A DNA stretch of 64,000 nt from Actinophytocola oryzae (GTDB lineage: Bacteria; Actinomycetota; Actinomycetes; Mycobacteriales; Pseudonocardiaceae): positions 124,001 to 188,000 of the forward strand of contig NZ_SOCP01000006.1 of NCBI RefSeq assembly GCF_004364325.1, read 5' to 3'. The notes beneath the pieces were generated by a model. That model searched no databases. It saw nothing but the letters and a program-made list of their open reading frames with translations, and was not told the DNA's origin. Each line of letters begins with the position of its first letter. The first letter of the stretch is position 1. Positions 16,026-24,500 of this stretch are shown one piece after another. Made by a program: the position numbers and the translations under genes.

Positions 16026-16681
16026 TCTCCGTGATGGTCGTGGACGACCACCCCATCTGGCGGGACGGGGTGGCCAGGGACCTGTCCGAGCGCGGCTTCG
16101 ACGTGCGGGCGACCGCGGCCGACGCACACGCCGCGATGCGGATCGCACGCACCGTGCGGCCGGACGTCGTGTTGATGGACCTCAACCTCGGCGGGGCCTC
16201 CGGCGTGACGGCGACCGGCAACATCACCACCGAGCTGCCCGAGACGCGGGTGCTCGTGCTGTCGGCGTCCGGCGAGCACGCCGACGTCCTCGAGGCGGTG
16301 AAGGCGGGCGCGTCCGGGTACCTGCTCAAGTCCTCGTCGGTCGAGGAGCTGGTGAACGCGGTGACCAGGACCGCGGCCGGCGACGCCGTGTTCACCCCGG
16401 GGCTCGCGGGCCTGGTGCTCGGTGAGTACCGGCGGATGGCCGCGGAGCCCGAGCCCAGGGACCTGCCGAGGCTCACCGACCGGGAGACCGACGTGCTCCG
16501 GCTCGTCGCGAAGGGCATGACCGCGCGGCAGATCGCGAAGAGGCTCGTGCTCTCGCACCGGACGGTCGAGAACCACGTGCAGTCGACGTTGCGCAAGCTG
16601 CAGCTGCACAACCGGGTCGAGCTGGCCCGATACGCCATCGAGCACGGCCTCGACGCCGAACCGGATAGCCAACCGCAATAA
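16022..16681 (+). CDS. Response regulator, NarL/LuxR family
   Basis: 219 aa. Receiver domain at residues 1-120: MISVMVVDDHP with the acidic pocket, phospho-Asp in VVLMDLNLG (about residue 54), and the conserved Lys in GYLLKSSS. The C-terminal LuxR-type helix-turn-helix (about 150-212) reads LTDRETDVLRLVAKGMTARQIAKRLVLSHRTVENHVQS. It is translationally coupled to the kinase (ATGA) and certainly its cognate regulator. Targets cannot be read here; autoregulation of the operon is plausible. Confidence 0.96.
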   Translation: MISVMVVDDHPIWRDGVARDLSERGFDVRATAADAHAAMRIARTVRPDVVLMDLNLGGASGVTATGNITTELPETRVLVLSASGEHADVLEAVKAGASGYLLKSSSVEELVNAVTRTAAGDAVFTPGLAGLVLGEYRRMAAEPEPRDLPRLTDRETDVLRLVAKGMTARQIAKRLVLSHRTVENHVQSTLRKLQLHNRVELARYAIEHGLDAEPDSQPQ

Positions 16682-16691
16682 GCTGGCTGTC

Positions 16692-17984
16692 ATGCATGAC
16701 CCGCGTGTTCTCCTCGACCCGGCGACCGACGCGGTGCGCAAGCTGGCGCGCCGCGGCTTCAACCTCGACCTGCCCGCGCTGGACAAGCTGTTCTCCCAGC
16801 GCACGGCGTTGGTCGGGCAGGCCGACGAGTCCCGCGCGGAGTCCAACCGGCTGGCCAGGGAGGTCGGCGCGGCGGCCAAGCGCGGCGAGGACGTGACGGA
16901 GCCGCGCGAGCGGGCCAAGTCGGTCAAGGCGCGGGTCCAGGAGCTGGAGGAGCAGCACCGGCAGGTGTCGGCCGAGCTGGAGGAGTTCCTGCTCGGCGTC
17001 CCGAACCTGCCGAGCGACGAGCTGCCGGACGGCAACAGCGACGAGGACGCGGAGCTGGTCCGCACCTGGGGCGAGCCGCCCGCCTTCGACTTCGACCCCG
17101 CCGACCACGTGTCGATCGGCGAGCGGCTTGGCATCTTCGACTTCCAGCGCGCCACCAAGCTGTCCGGCCCCCGGTTCAGCGTGACGCGCGGCGCTGGTGC
17201 CCGGCTGGAGCGCGCGATCGCCGCGTTCCTGATCGAGCTGCACACCGAGCAGCACGGCTACACCGAGTTCAACGTGCCCGTGATCGTCAACCGGCAGACC
17301 ATGACCGGCACCGGGCAGCTGCCGAAGTTCGAGAGCGACCTGTTCCGCACCGGTGTCGCCGAGCGGGAGCTGTTCCTGATCCCGACGGCCGAGGTGCCGC
17401 TGACCAACCTGCACGCGGGCGAGATCCTCGCCACCGAGGACCTCCCGTTCGCCTACACCGCCAACACGGCGTGCTTCCGCTCGGAGGCAGGCTCGTACGG
17501 CAAGGACACGAAGGGCCTGATCCGGCTGCACCAGTTCCAGAAGGTGGAGCTGGTCCGGTTCTGCACCCCGGAGCGGGCGGACGCCGAGTTCGAGCTGCTG
17601 CTGTCCCACGCTGAGAACGCCCTCAAGGAGCTGGGCCTGGCCTACCGGGTCGTGAAGCTCGCGGCGGGCGACATCGGCTTCTCGGCCGAGCGCACCTACG
17701 ACATCGAGGTGTGGCTGCCCGGCCAGCAGCGCTACCGGGAGATCTCGAGCGTGTCCGACTTCGGCACGTTCCAGGCCCGCCGCGCCGGCATCCGTACCAA
17801 GGCCAAGGACGGCACCCGAGGGCTCGCCAACACCCTGAACGGCTCCGGGCTGCCGATCGGCAGGACGATGGTGGCGATCCTGGAGCAGAACCAGCAGGAG
17901 GACGGCTCGGTCGTGCTGCCGCCCGCGCTGGTTCCGTATGCCCGCTTCAAGCGCATCAACCCGGACGGCACACTGGGAGAGTGA
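16692..17984 (+). CDS. serS: Serine--tRNA ligase
   Basis: 430-aa class II aminoacyl-tRNA synthetase charging tRNA-Ser (and tRNA-Sec where present). The N-terminal coiled-coil arm spans about residues 25-105 (SRAESNRLAREVGAAAKR). Motif 2 (TACFRSEAGSYGKDTKGLIR followed by LHQFQKVE) and motif 3 (NGSGLPIGRTMVAILE) are intact. It starts 10 bp after the response regulator stop, so it may be read through from that operon. Length is standard for bacterial SerRS. Confidence 0.98.
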   Translation: MHDPRVLLDPATDAVRKLARRGFNLDLPALDKLFSQRTALVGQADESRAESNRLAREVGAAAKRGEDVTEPRERAKSVKARVQELEEQHRQVSAELEEFLLGVPNLPSDELPDGNSDEDAELVRTWGEPPAFDFDPADHVSIGERLGIFDFQRATKLSGPRFSVTRGAGARLERAIAAFLIELHTEQHGYTEFNVPVIVNRQTMTGTGQLPKFESDLFRTGVAERELFLIPTAEVPLTNLHAGEILATEDLPFAYTANTACFRSEAGSYGKDTKGLIRLHQFQKVELVRFCTPERADAEFELLLSHAENALKELGLAYRVVKLAAGDIGFSAERTYDIEVWLPGQQRYREISSVSDFGTFQARRAGIRTKAKDGTRGLANTLNGSGLPIGRTMVAILEQNQQEDGSVVLPPALVPYARFKRINPDGTLGE

Positions 17985-17986
17985 GC

Positions 17987-18619
17987 ATGCTTATGGCCGA
18001 ACAACCGGCACCTGTTGACCCACGCGAGCTGCGTGTCTCCGACGCGGAACGGTCCCATGTGGTCAACCTGCTGCAGAAGGCGATCGGCCATGGGCTGCTG
18101 TCCCTGGACGAGTTCACCGAGCGCACGGACGTGGCGCTGGCCGCCAAGACCCGGGGCGAGCTGAACACCGTGCTCGTCGACCTGCCGGGGCTGACGCACA
18201 AGGACCCCACCGCGCCCGCCCACACGCCGCCGGTGGAGCTGCGCGCCAACATGTCGACGATCAACCGGCAGGGCAGTTGGCGGGTGCCCCGCGAGCTGAT
18301 CATCCGCAACCGGCTCGGCTCGACCAAGCTGGACTTCTCCGAGGCCGAGATCAGCCACGCGGAGGTCCGGATCACGTTGGACGTGAGCGGGGGCTCGGTG
18401 AAGATGCTGTTACCGGCGGGGTCCTCTGTCGACACCAACGACGTACAGGTCGTGGCAGGCAGCGTGAAGGACCGCGTCGGCGGGACGAACGGGCGGCCGA
18501 GGTTCATCATCACGGGGAGGATCACGGCCGGGTCGCTCAAGATCCGACGGGCTGGTTACGTCCGGATCGGCAACCTCGTGATCCGCTCGCCGTGGAAGAT
18601 GGGCATGGCATCGGACTAG
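17987..18619 (+). CDS. DUF1707 protein with LiaF-like C-terminal domain
   Basis: 210 aa from ATG 17987 (GGGAG site at 17974), two bases after serS. Residues about 10-65 are a DUF1707 (SHOCT-like) domain: LRVSDAERSHVVNLLQKA, then GLLSLDEFTERTDVALAAKTRGEL. The C-terminal half has repeated beta motifs (DVSGGSVKMLLPAGSSVD, RITAGSLKIRRAGYVRIGN) typical of the cell wall-active antibiotic response (LiaF C-terminal) fold. No TM segment. Such proteins are linked to envelope-stress signalling in actinobacteria; the specific role here is unknown. Confidence 0.8.
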   Translation: MLMAEQPAPVDPRELRVSDAERSHVVNLLQKAIGHGLLSLDEFTERTDVALAAKTRGELNTVLVDLPGLTHKDPTAPAHTPPVELRANMSTINRQGSWRVPRELIIRNRLGSTKLDFSEAEISHAEVRITLDVSGGSVKMLLPAGSSVDTNDVQVVAGSVKDRVGGTNGRPRFIITGRITAGSLKIRRAGYVRIGNLVIRSPWKMGMASD

Positions 18620-18766
18620 GACCCAGCCCTCGGATCCTTGGTGTGAGGTCCGCGTCCGCCCAACAGGTACCTCAGGGGAACGTGGCGGCACTCAGCCACA
18701 ATCCACCTCGATGCCCGCGGCTGCGTCGGGACGTGAACAACACACAGAATTCGGGGAGGCGGTCTG

Positions 18767-19804
18767 GTGAAGGCTCTGGTCAAGGCGGTTCAGGGTCCAG
18801 GGCTCGAGCTCACCGAGGTGCCTCGGCCGGCACCCGGACCGGGTGACGTGCTGGCGCGGGTGCTGCGTACCGGTATCTGCGGCACCGACCTGCACATCGA
18901 CGCCTGGGACGAGTGGGCGGCGAACACGATCAAGGCGCCGCTGGTGGTCGGGCACGAGTTCGTCGGCGAGGTCGTCGAGGTCGGCGCCGCGGTCACGAAG
19001 GTGAAGCCGGGTGACCTCGTCAGCGGCGAGGGTCACCTGATCTGCGGGATGTGCCGCAACTGCCGGGCAGGCAGGCGCCACCTGTGTGCGAACACCATCG
19101 GGCTCGGCGTGCACACGGACGGCGCGTTCGCCGAGTACGCCGTGCTGCCCGAGCAGAACGCGTGGGTGCACAACTACCCGGTCGACCTGGACGTGGCCGC
19201 GATCTTCGACCCGTTCGGCAACGCGGTCCACACGGCGCTGCAGTTCCCCGTGCTCGGCGAGGACGTGCTGATCACCGGCGCCGGCCCGATCGGGCTGATG
19301 GCCGCGGCGGTCGCCAGGCACGCCGGGGCACGCCATGTGGTGATCACCGACGTGAGCGAGGCGCGGCTGGAGCTGGCCCACAAGATGGGCGTGAACCTCG
19401 CGCTGGACGTCTCCGGCACGAGGATCTCGGACGTCTACGGCCAGCTGCGCATGACCGAGGGCTTCGACATCGGCATGGAGATGTCCGGGCAGCCGTCGGC
19501 CCTGCGCGACATGATCGCGAACATGACCCACGGCGGCCGGATCGCGATGCTGGGCCTGCCCGCGTCGGAGATCCCCATCGACTGGTCGAACGTCGTGCTC
19601 AAGATGCTGACGATCAAGGGCATCTACGGCCGTGAGATGTTCGAGACCTGGTACGCGATGTCGGTCCTGCTGCAGGCGGGGCTGGACATCTCGCCGGTGA
19701 TCACCCACCGGTTCCACCACACCGACCACGCCGAGGCGTTCGCCATCGCACGCGAGGGCCGCTGCGGCAAGGTCATCTTGGACTGGACAGAGGGGATGGC
19801 CTGA
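18767..19804 (+). CDS. tdh: L-threonine 3-dehydrogenase
   Basis: 345-aa zinc-dependent medium-chain dehydrogenase that oxidises L-threonine to 2-amino-3-ketobutyrate with NAD. Seen: GICGTDLHI, the catalytic zinc motif GHEFVGEVVEVG, the structural zinc loop CGMCRNCRAGRRHLC, and the Rossmann motif GAGPIGLMAAAVARHAG. GTG start at 18767 with GGGGAGGCGG upstream. The next gene, kbl, starts directly after the stop, which confirms the threonine-to-glycine assignment. The 147-bp leader region shows no clear regulatory element. Confidence 0.95.
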   Translation: MKALVKAVQGPGLELTEVPRPAPGPGDVLARVLRTGICGTDLHIDAWDEWAANTIKAPLVVGHEFVGEVVEVGAAVTKVKPGDLVSGEGHLICGMCRNCRAGRRHLCANTIGLGVHTDGAFAEYAVLPEQNAWVHNYPVDLDVAAIFDPFGNAVHTALQFPVLGEDVLITGAGPIGLMAAAVARHAGARHVVITDVSEARLELAHKMGVNLALDVSGTRISDVYGQLRMTEGFDIGMEMSGQPSALRDMIANMTHGGRIAMLGLPASEIPIDWSNVVLKMLTIKGIYGREMFETWYAMSVLLQAGLDISPVITHRFHHTDHAEAFAIAREGRCGKVILDWTEGMA

Positions 19805-20983
19805 ATGTTCGGCGCGATGCGGGACAACCTGCGCATGGAGATCGAGGAGATCCGCGCGGCGGGCCTGTACAAGGCGGAGCGGGTCATCTCGACCCCGCAG
19901 AACGCCTCGGTCCGGGTCGGCGCCGGCGAGGACGTCCTGAACTTCTGCGCCAACAACTACCTCGGTCTCGCCGACCACCCCGTCCTGATCGCCGCGGCCA
20001 AGGAGGCGCTGGACGAGTGGGGCTTCGGCATGGCGTCGGTGCGGTTCATCTGCGGGACGCAGGAGCCGCACAAGGCCCTGGAGTCGAGGCTGTCGGAGTT
20101 CCTCGGCACCGAGGACACGATCCTGTACGGCTCGTGCTTCGACGCGAACGCGGGCCTGTTCGAGACCCTGCTCGGCCCGGACGACGCGGTGATCTCCGAC
20201 GAGCTGAACCACGCGTCGGTGATCGACGGCATCCGGCTGTGCAAGGCCTCGCGGCTGCGCTACCGGAACCGCGACATGGCGGACCTGGAGCGGCAGCTGA
20301 AGGAGGCGGCGGGTGCCCGCTACCGCCTGATCGCGACCGACGGCGTGTTCTCCATGGACGGCTACCTGGCGCCGCTTGACGAGATCTGCGCGCTGGCCGA
20401 CCGCCACGACGCACTGGTGATGGTCGACGACTCACACGCCGTGGGCTTCGTCGGCCCGACCGGCCGAGGCACGCCGGAGCTGTTCGGCGTGACCGACCGG
20501 GTGGACGTCGTGACCGGCACGCTCGGCAAGGCACTCGGCGGCGCGAGCGGCGGCTACACGTCCGGGCGCGCGGAGATCGTCGAGCTGCTTCGGCAGCGGT
20601 CGCGGCCGTACCTGTTCTCGAACTCGGTCGCGCCGTCGATCGTCGGCGCAGCGCTGGCCGGGCTGGAGCTGCTGTCGTCGTCGAGCGAGCTCCTGTCCCG
20701 CCTGCGGGCGAACACGGCGCTGTTCCGTTCGAGGATGACCGAGGCGGGCTTCGACCTGCTGCCAGGCGAGCACCCGATCATCCCGGTCATGATCGGCGAC
20801 GCCGCGCAGGCGGGCAGGCTGGCGGACCTGCTGCTGGAGCGGGGCGTGTACGTGATCGGCTTCTCGTACCCGGTCGTGCCGCACGGCAAGGCCCGCATCC
20901 GGACCCAGATGTCGGCGGCGCACTCCACGGCGGACGTCGAGCGCGCGGTGGCGGCGTTCGTGGACGCCCGCGCCGCGATGTGA
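19805..20983 (+). CDS. kbl: Glycine C-acetyltransferase (2-amino-3-ketobutyrate CoA ligase)
   Basis: 392-aa PLP-dependent alpha-oxoamine synthase that cleaves 2-amino-3-ketobutyrate with CoA to glycine and acetyl-CoA, the second step after Tdh. Visible: NFCANNYLGLADHP, the VRFICGTQEPHKALE segment, MVDDSHAVGFVG, and the PLP-lysine region VVTGTLGKALGGASGG. Its ATG follows the tdh TGA with no gap, so both are made stoichiometrically. Length equals the family standard. Confidence 0.96.
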   Translation: MFGAMRDNLRMEIEEIRAAGLYKAERVISTPQNASVRVGAGEDVLNFCANNYLGLADHPVLIAAAKEALDEWGFGMASVRFICGTQEPHKALESRLSEFLGTEDTILYGSCFDANAGLFETLLGPDDAVISDELNHASVIDGIRLCKASRLRYRNRDMADLERQLKEAAGARYRLIATDGVFSMDGYLAPLDEICALADRHDALVMVDDSHAVGFVGPTGRGTPELFGVTDRVDVVTGTLGKALGGASGGYTSGRAEIVELLRQRSRPYLFSNSVAPSIVGAALAGLELLSSSSELLSRLRANTALFRSRMTEAGFDLLPGEHPIIPVMIGDAAQAGRLADLLLERGVYVIGFSYPVVPHGKARIRTQMSAAHSTADVERAVAAFVDARAAM

Positions 20984-21026
20984 GCTTCGTCGCGTCATAA
21001 CCGATGCGGTCCGGCGTTCCTGAGAC

Positions 21027-21254
21027 ATGTCAGCTGGGGGTCCGGAGTGGTTATCGGTCACGATGGTGGACGTCGTCCAGTGGGACGAGGCCGGCCCGCA
21101 CCGCGCGAGGTGCCAGGTCGGTCTGGTGCGCATGCCGGACACGGGTGAGGTCCAGCTGGCCAGCCAGGTGGTGGGCAGTCAGCTCTACGTCTTCCCGCCC
21201 CACTCGGCCGCCAGGATGATCGGTGCCCTGCGTGAGGGTCTCGGTTCGCTGTGA
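21027..21254 (+). CDS. Small hypothetical protein
   Basis: 75 aa if started at ATG 21027; an internal ATG at 21063 would give 63 aa (MVDVVQWDEAGPHRARCQVG). Composition and third-position GC look coding, and it has a coherent hydrophilic/amphipathic pattern ending RMIGALREGLGSL. No convincing ribosome site is present for either start. No known domain is recognised. It lies between kbl and a palindrome-rich convergent region ahead of leuS. Confidence 0.45.
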   Translation: MSAGGPEWLSVTMVDVVQWDEAGPHRARCQVGLVRMPDTGEVQLASQVVGSQLYVFPPHSAARMIGALREGLGSL

Positions 21255-21286
21255 GTGATCATCTGAATACGACATTGGGGATTTCG

Positions 21287-21321
21287 TGCGCAACTGCTAA
21301 CGATTAGTTAGCAGTGCGCAA
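21287..21321. repeat. Inverted repeat between convergent genes
   Basis: CTGCTAAC (21294-21301), loop GATTA, GTTAGCAG (21307-21314) form a perfect 8-bp stem. It extends by a further six base pairs through GCGCA/TGCGC with one bulged A. No T-tract follows. It could be a terminator for the small upstream gene or a dimeric-regulator operator. Confidence 0.55.
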
Positions 21322-21343
21322 CGAAGGTGCCACAATGTTCGCG

Positions 21344-21397
21344 CGCGCCGCTGGCGTCGGTCGCGTAGCCCCCCGAGCGATCGAAGCCAGCGGCGCG
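21344..21397. terminator. Long hairpin at the leuS 3' end
   Basis: Perfect 12-bp inverted repeat CGCGCCGCTGGC (21344-21355) with GCCAGCGGCGCG (21386-21397), loop of 30 nt. It lies 17 bp beyond the leuS stop (minus strand) and probably terminates leuS transcription. Confidence 0.55.
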
Positions 21398-21413
21398 GTC
21401 CGTCCGTGCTGTC

Positions 21414-24242
21414 CTAGACGACCACGTTCACCAGGCGACCGGGCACCACGATCACCTTTCTCGGCTCGTTGCCGCCGGTCAGCGCCACCACCTTCTCGTC
21501 GGCCAGTGCGGCTGCCCTGACCTCCTCCTTGCTGGCGTCCGTCGCGACGGTGATCCGGGCGCGGACCTTGCCGTTGACCTGGATCGGGTACTCGAACGTG
21601 TCCTCGACCAGGTACTTCTCGTCCGCCACCGGGAACGGGCCGTGGGCCAGGGACTCCTCGTGGCCCAGGCGCGACCACAGCTCCTCGGCGACGTGCGGGC
21701 ACAGCGGCCCCACCATCAGGACCATGGCCTCCACCACCGACCGGGGCGCGGGCTTCGCGCCGTACGCCTTCGTCACGTGGTTGTTCAGCTCGATCAGCTT
21801 CGCGCCCGCCGTGTTGAAGCGCATGTTCGCGTAGTCGGCGTGCACGCCGGCGATCGCCTTGTTCAGTGCGCGCAGGGTCGTCTCGTCCGGGTCCTCGTCG
21901 CTGACCAGGACCGCGCCGGAGGCCTCGTCCACCACGTTGCGCCACAGGCGCTGCAGGAACCGCTGCGCGCCGACGACGTCCTTGGTCGCCCACGGGCGGG
22001 ACACGTCCATCGGGCCCATGGACATCTCGTAGAACCGGAACGTGTCGGCGCCGTACTGCTCGCACATCTCGTCCGGCGTGACGACGTTCTTCAGGCTCTT
22101 GCCCATCTTCCCGTACTCCTGGCGGACCTCCTGGTCCTCCCAGAAGAACCTGCCCTCCCGCTCGACGACCTCCTCGGCCGGGACGTACACCCCGCGCGGG
22201 TCGACGTAGGCGTAGGCCTGGATGTAGCCCTGGTTGAACAGCCGCCGGTAGGGCTCCTTCGCCGAGACGTGGCCCAGGTCGAACAGCACCTTCTGCCAGA
22301 ACCGCGAGTACAGCAGGTGCAGCACCGCGTGCTCGATGCCGCCGATGTACAGGTCCACCCCGCCCGGGTCCTGCGCGCCGTGGATCTCCGGGCGCGGGCC
22401 CAGCCAGTAGCGTTCGTTCTCGGGCTCGCAGATGCGCTCGGCGTTGGTCGGGTCCACGTACCGCAGCTGGTACCAGCTCGAACCCGCCCACTGCGGCATC
22501 ACGTTCGCGTCGCGGCGGTAGCGCTTGACACCGTCACCCAGGTCCAGGTCGACGTCGATCCACTCGGTGGCACGCAGCAGCGGCGGCGACGGCTCCGAGT
22601 CGGCGTCCTCCGGGTCGAACGTCCTCGGTGAGTAGTCGTCGACCTCGGGCAGCTCGACCGGCAGCAGGTGCTCCGGGATCGCGTGCGGCAGACCATCCTC
22701 GTCGAACACGATCGGAAACGGTTCACCCCAGTAGCGCTGCCGTGCGAACAGCCAGTCACGCAGCTTGTACTGCAGCCTGCCCTCGCCGTGGCCGTTCTGC
22801 TCCAGCCAGGTGATGATCGTCTTCTTGGCCTCGGCGACGTCCATGCCGTCCAGGAACGCAGAGTTCATGGCCGGTCCGTCGCCGGTGAACGCCTCGCCGT
22901 CGAACCCCTCGGTCGGCCGGACCGTGCGGATGATGTCCAGGCCGAACACCTTCGCGAAGTCCCAGTCGCGCTGGTCCTGGCCGGGCACCGCCATGATCGC
23001 GCCGGTGCCGTACCCCATCAGGACGTAGTCGGCGATGAACACCGGGATCTTCGCGCCGTTGGCGGGGTTCGTCGCGTGCACGCCGACGAAGACACCCGTC
23101 TTCACCTTGTTCTCCTGGCGGTCCAGCTCGGACTTGCGCGACGCGGCCAGCCGGTAGGCGGCGACGGCGTCCTTCGGCGTCGCGTGCCCGCCGGTCCAGG
23201 AGTCGTCGACGCCCGCGGGCCACGCGTCGGGCACCAGCCGGTCGACCAGGTGGTGTTCCGGCGCCAGCACCATGTACGTCGCGCCGAACACGGTGTCCGG
23301 ACGAGTCGTGAACACCTCGATGGCGTCGTCGGCGACCGGGAACCGGATGTGCGCGCCGGAGGAGCGGCCGATCCAGTTGCGCTGCATGGTCTTGACCTGG
23401 TCGGACCACTCCAGCAGGTCCAGGTCGTCGACCAGGCGGTCGGCGTAGGCGGTGATCCGCATCATCCACTGGCGCAGGTTCTTGCGGAACACGGGGAAGT
23501 TCCCGCGCTCGCTGCGCCCGTCGGCGGTGACCTCCTCGTTGGCCACGACCGTGCCCAGGCCGGGACACCAGTTGACCGGCGCCTCGGACAGGTACACCAG
23601 GCGGTACGAGTCGATGATCCTGCGCTGCTCGACATGGCTCAGGTCCGCCCACGCCCTGCCGTCGGCCGTGGCGCGCTCGCCGCTCGCGAACTGCGCCTCC
23701 AGCTCGCTGATCGGCCGGGCCCTGTCCTGCGCCTCGTCGTACCAGGAGTTGAAGATCTGCAGGAAGATCCACTGGGTCCAGCGGTAGTAGGTCAGGTCGG
23801 TCGTGCTGATCCGGCGCCGCTCGTCATGCCCCAGCCCCAGCCTGCGGATCTGCGTCAGGTACCTGGAGATGTTCTCCTCGGTGGTCTTGCGCGGGTGCTG
23901 GCCAGTGCGCACCGCGTACTGCTCGGCGGGCAGGCCGAACGCGTCGAAGCCCATGGTGTGCAGCACGTTGCGCCCGGTCATCCGGTGGTACCTGGCGAAG
24001 ACGTCCGTGCCGATGAAGCCCAGCGGGTGCCCGACGTGCAGCCCAGCGCCGGACGGGTACGGGAACATGTCCTGGACGAACAGCTTGTCGTCGGGCACGT
24101 CTCCCTTCAGCGGCCCGGCCGGGTTCGGCGCCTCGAACGTCCCGCGCTCGTGCCACCGTTCCTGCCAGCGCGCCTCGATGGTGTTGGCCAGCGCGGCCGT
24201 GTAGCGATGTGTCGGCACTGCGTCCGTGGCCTCGTCACTCAT
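21414..24242 (-). CDS. leuS: Leucine--tRNA ligase
   Basis: 942-aa class I synthetase charging tRNA-Leu. The HIGH-type motif appears in FPYPSGAGLHVGHPLGF (about residue 60). The CP1 editing domain includes TTRPDTVFGATYMVLAPEHH. The KMSKS-type signature is GKMGKSLKNVV, followed by the anticodon-binding and C-terminal domains. The start is ATG 24242 with GGGAGGGA upstream. Transcription passes through a leucine leader peptide and an intrinsic terminator (24278-24375), so expression is probably set by charged tRNA-Leu levels. Confidence 0.98.
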   Translation of the reverse strand: MSDEATDAVPTHRYTAALANTIEARWQERWHERGTFEAPNPAGPLKGDVPDDKLFVQDMFPYPSGAGLHVGHPLGFIGTDVFARYHRMTGRNVLHTMGFDAFGLPAEQYAVRTGQHPRKTTEENISRYLTQIRRLGLGHDERRRISTTDLTYYRWTQWIFLQIFNSWYDEAQDRARPISELEAQFASGERATADGRAWADLSHVEQRRIIDSYRLVYLSEAPVNWCPGLGTVVANEEVTADGRSERGNFPVFRKNLRQWMMRITAYADRLVDDLDLLEWSDQVKTMQRNWIGRSSGAHIRFPVADDAIEVFTTRPDTVFGATYMVLAPEHHLVDRLVPDAWPAGVDDSWTGGHATPKDAVAAYRLAASRKSELDRQENKVKTGVFVGVHATNPANGAKIPVFIADYVLMGYGTGAIMAVPGQDQRDWDFAKVFGLDIIRTVRPTEGFDGEAFTGDGPAMNSAFLDGMDVAEAKKTIITWLEQNGHGEGRLQYKLRDWLFARQRYWGEPFPIVFDEDGLPHAIPEHLLPVELPEVDDYSPRTFDPEDADSEPSPPLLRATEWIDVDLDLGDGVKRYRRDANVMPQWAGSSWYQLRYVDPTNAERICEPENERYWLGPRPEIHGAQDPGGVDLYIGGIEHAVLHLLYSRFWQKVLFDLGHVSAKEPYRRLFNQGYIQAYAYVDPRGVYVPAEEVVEREGRFFWEDQEVRQEYGKMGKSLKNVVTPDEMCEQYGADTFRFYEMSMGPMDVSRPWATKDVVGAQRFLQRLWRNVVDEASGAVLVSDEDPDETTLRALNKAIAGVHADYANMRFNTAGAKLIELNNHVTKAYGAKPAPRSVVEAMVLMVGPLCPHVAEELWSRLGHEESLAHGPFPVADEKYLVEDTFEYPIQVNGKVRARITVATDASKEEVRAAALADEKVVALTGGNEPRKVIVVPGRLVNVVV

Positions 24243-24277
24243 CGCTGGTCCCTCCCTGGTTGCTCTGCTCCGAACAC

Positions 24278-24310
24278 AAAAAACCCCTCTGCCCGATGGC
24301 ACGAGGGGTT
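24278..24310 (-). terminator. Attenuator terminator ahead of leuS
   Basis: On the minus strand AACCCCTC (24310-24303) pairs with GAGGGGTT (24289-24282) around a 13-nt loop, followed by a T-tract; six Ts run from 24283 to 24278. This is a textbook intrinsic terminator placed between the leader peptide and leuS, 36 bp before the leuS start, where a simple operon terminator would make no sense. Confidence 0.85.
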
Positions 24311-24336
24311 GCCGCACTGACCTCCTGGTCGGTGGG

Positions 24337-24375
24337 TCAGCGCGGCCGGCTAAGGAGCAGGCGTCCGGCGCTCAT
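24337..24375 (-). CDS. leuS leader peptide (leucine attenuator)
   Basis: Twelve-codon frame ATG 24375 to TGA 24337 coding MSAGRLLLSRPR, with three successive leucine codons of three different kinds (CTG, CTC, CTT). The stop precedes an intrinsic terminator by 26 nt, as required for ribosome-mediated attenuation: stalling at Leu codons when charged tRNA-Leu is scarce would favour an antiterminator and leuS expression. No ribosome site precedes the ATG, but a TAGACT -10 hexamer lies six bases upstream, so the transcript probably starts on the ATG itself. A competing pairing region is suggested by the GACC/GGTC segments between peptide stop and terminator. The role is inferred from layout. Confidence 0.8.
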   Translation of the reverse strand: MSAGRLLLSRPR

Positions 24376-24381
24376 ATCACC

Positions 24382-24387
24382 AGTCTA
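24382..24387 (-). promoter_or_regulatory. -10 hexamer of the leaderless leuS transcript
   Basis: TAGACT on the minus strand, exactly six bases before the leader ATG at 24375, the spacing of leaderless actinobacterial promoters. A weak -35 (GTGAAA) lies further upstream. Confidence 0.6.
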
Positions 24388-24399
24388 TCGCGTACGCCA

Positions 24400-24486
24400 A
24401 TGCCGTTTTCACCCCGCCGGACGCGCCAGGTGGCGGTCGACGAGCGGCTGCTCGCGTTCCTGGCCGAGGTCGACCCCAACGGGTGA
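24400..24486 (+). CDS. Possible 28-residue ORF ahead of the SdpI-like gene
   Basis: Short frame reading MPFSPRRTRQVAVDERLLAF and ending LAEVDPNG, stop overlapping a GTG at 24483 that opens the next frame (GTGA). That overlap and a plausible amphipathic helix hint at a real coupled small protein. There is no ribosome site, and its promoter would have to overlap the leuS leader. Probability of being real is low. Confidence 0.25.
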   Translation: MPFSPRRTRQVAVDERLLAFLAEVDPNG

Positions 24487-24500
24487 CCTACCATCGGTCC

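Noticed and set aside
24278..24375. T-box or riboswitch for leuS
   Set aside because: No T-box sequence or specifier loop is visible, while a leader peptide with Leu codons explains the terminator.
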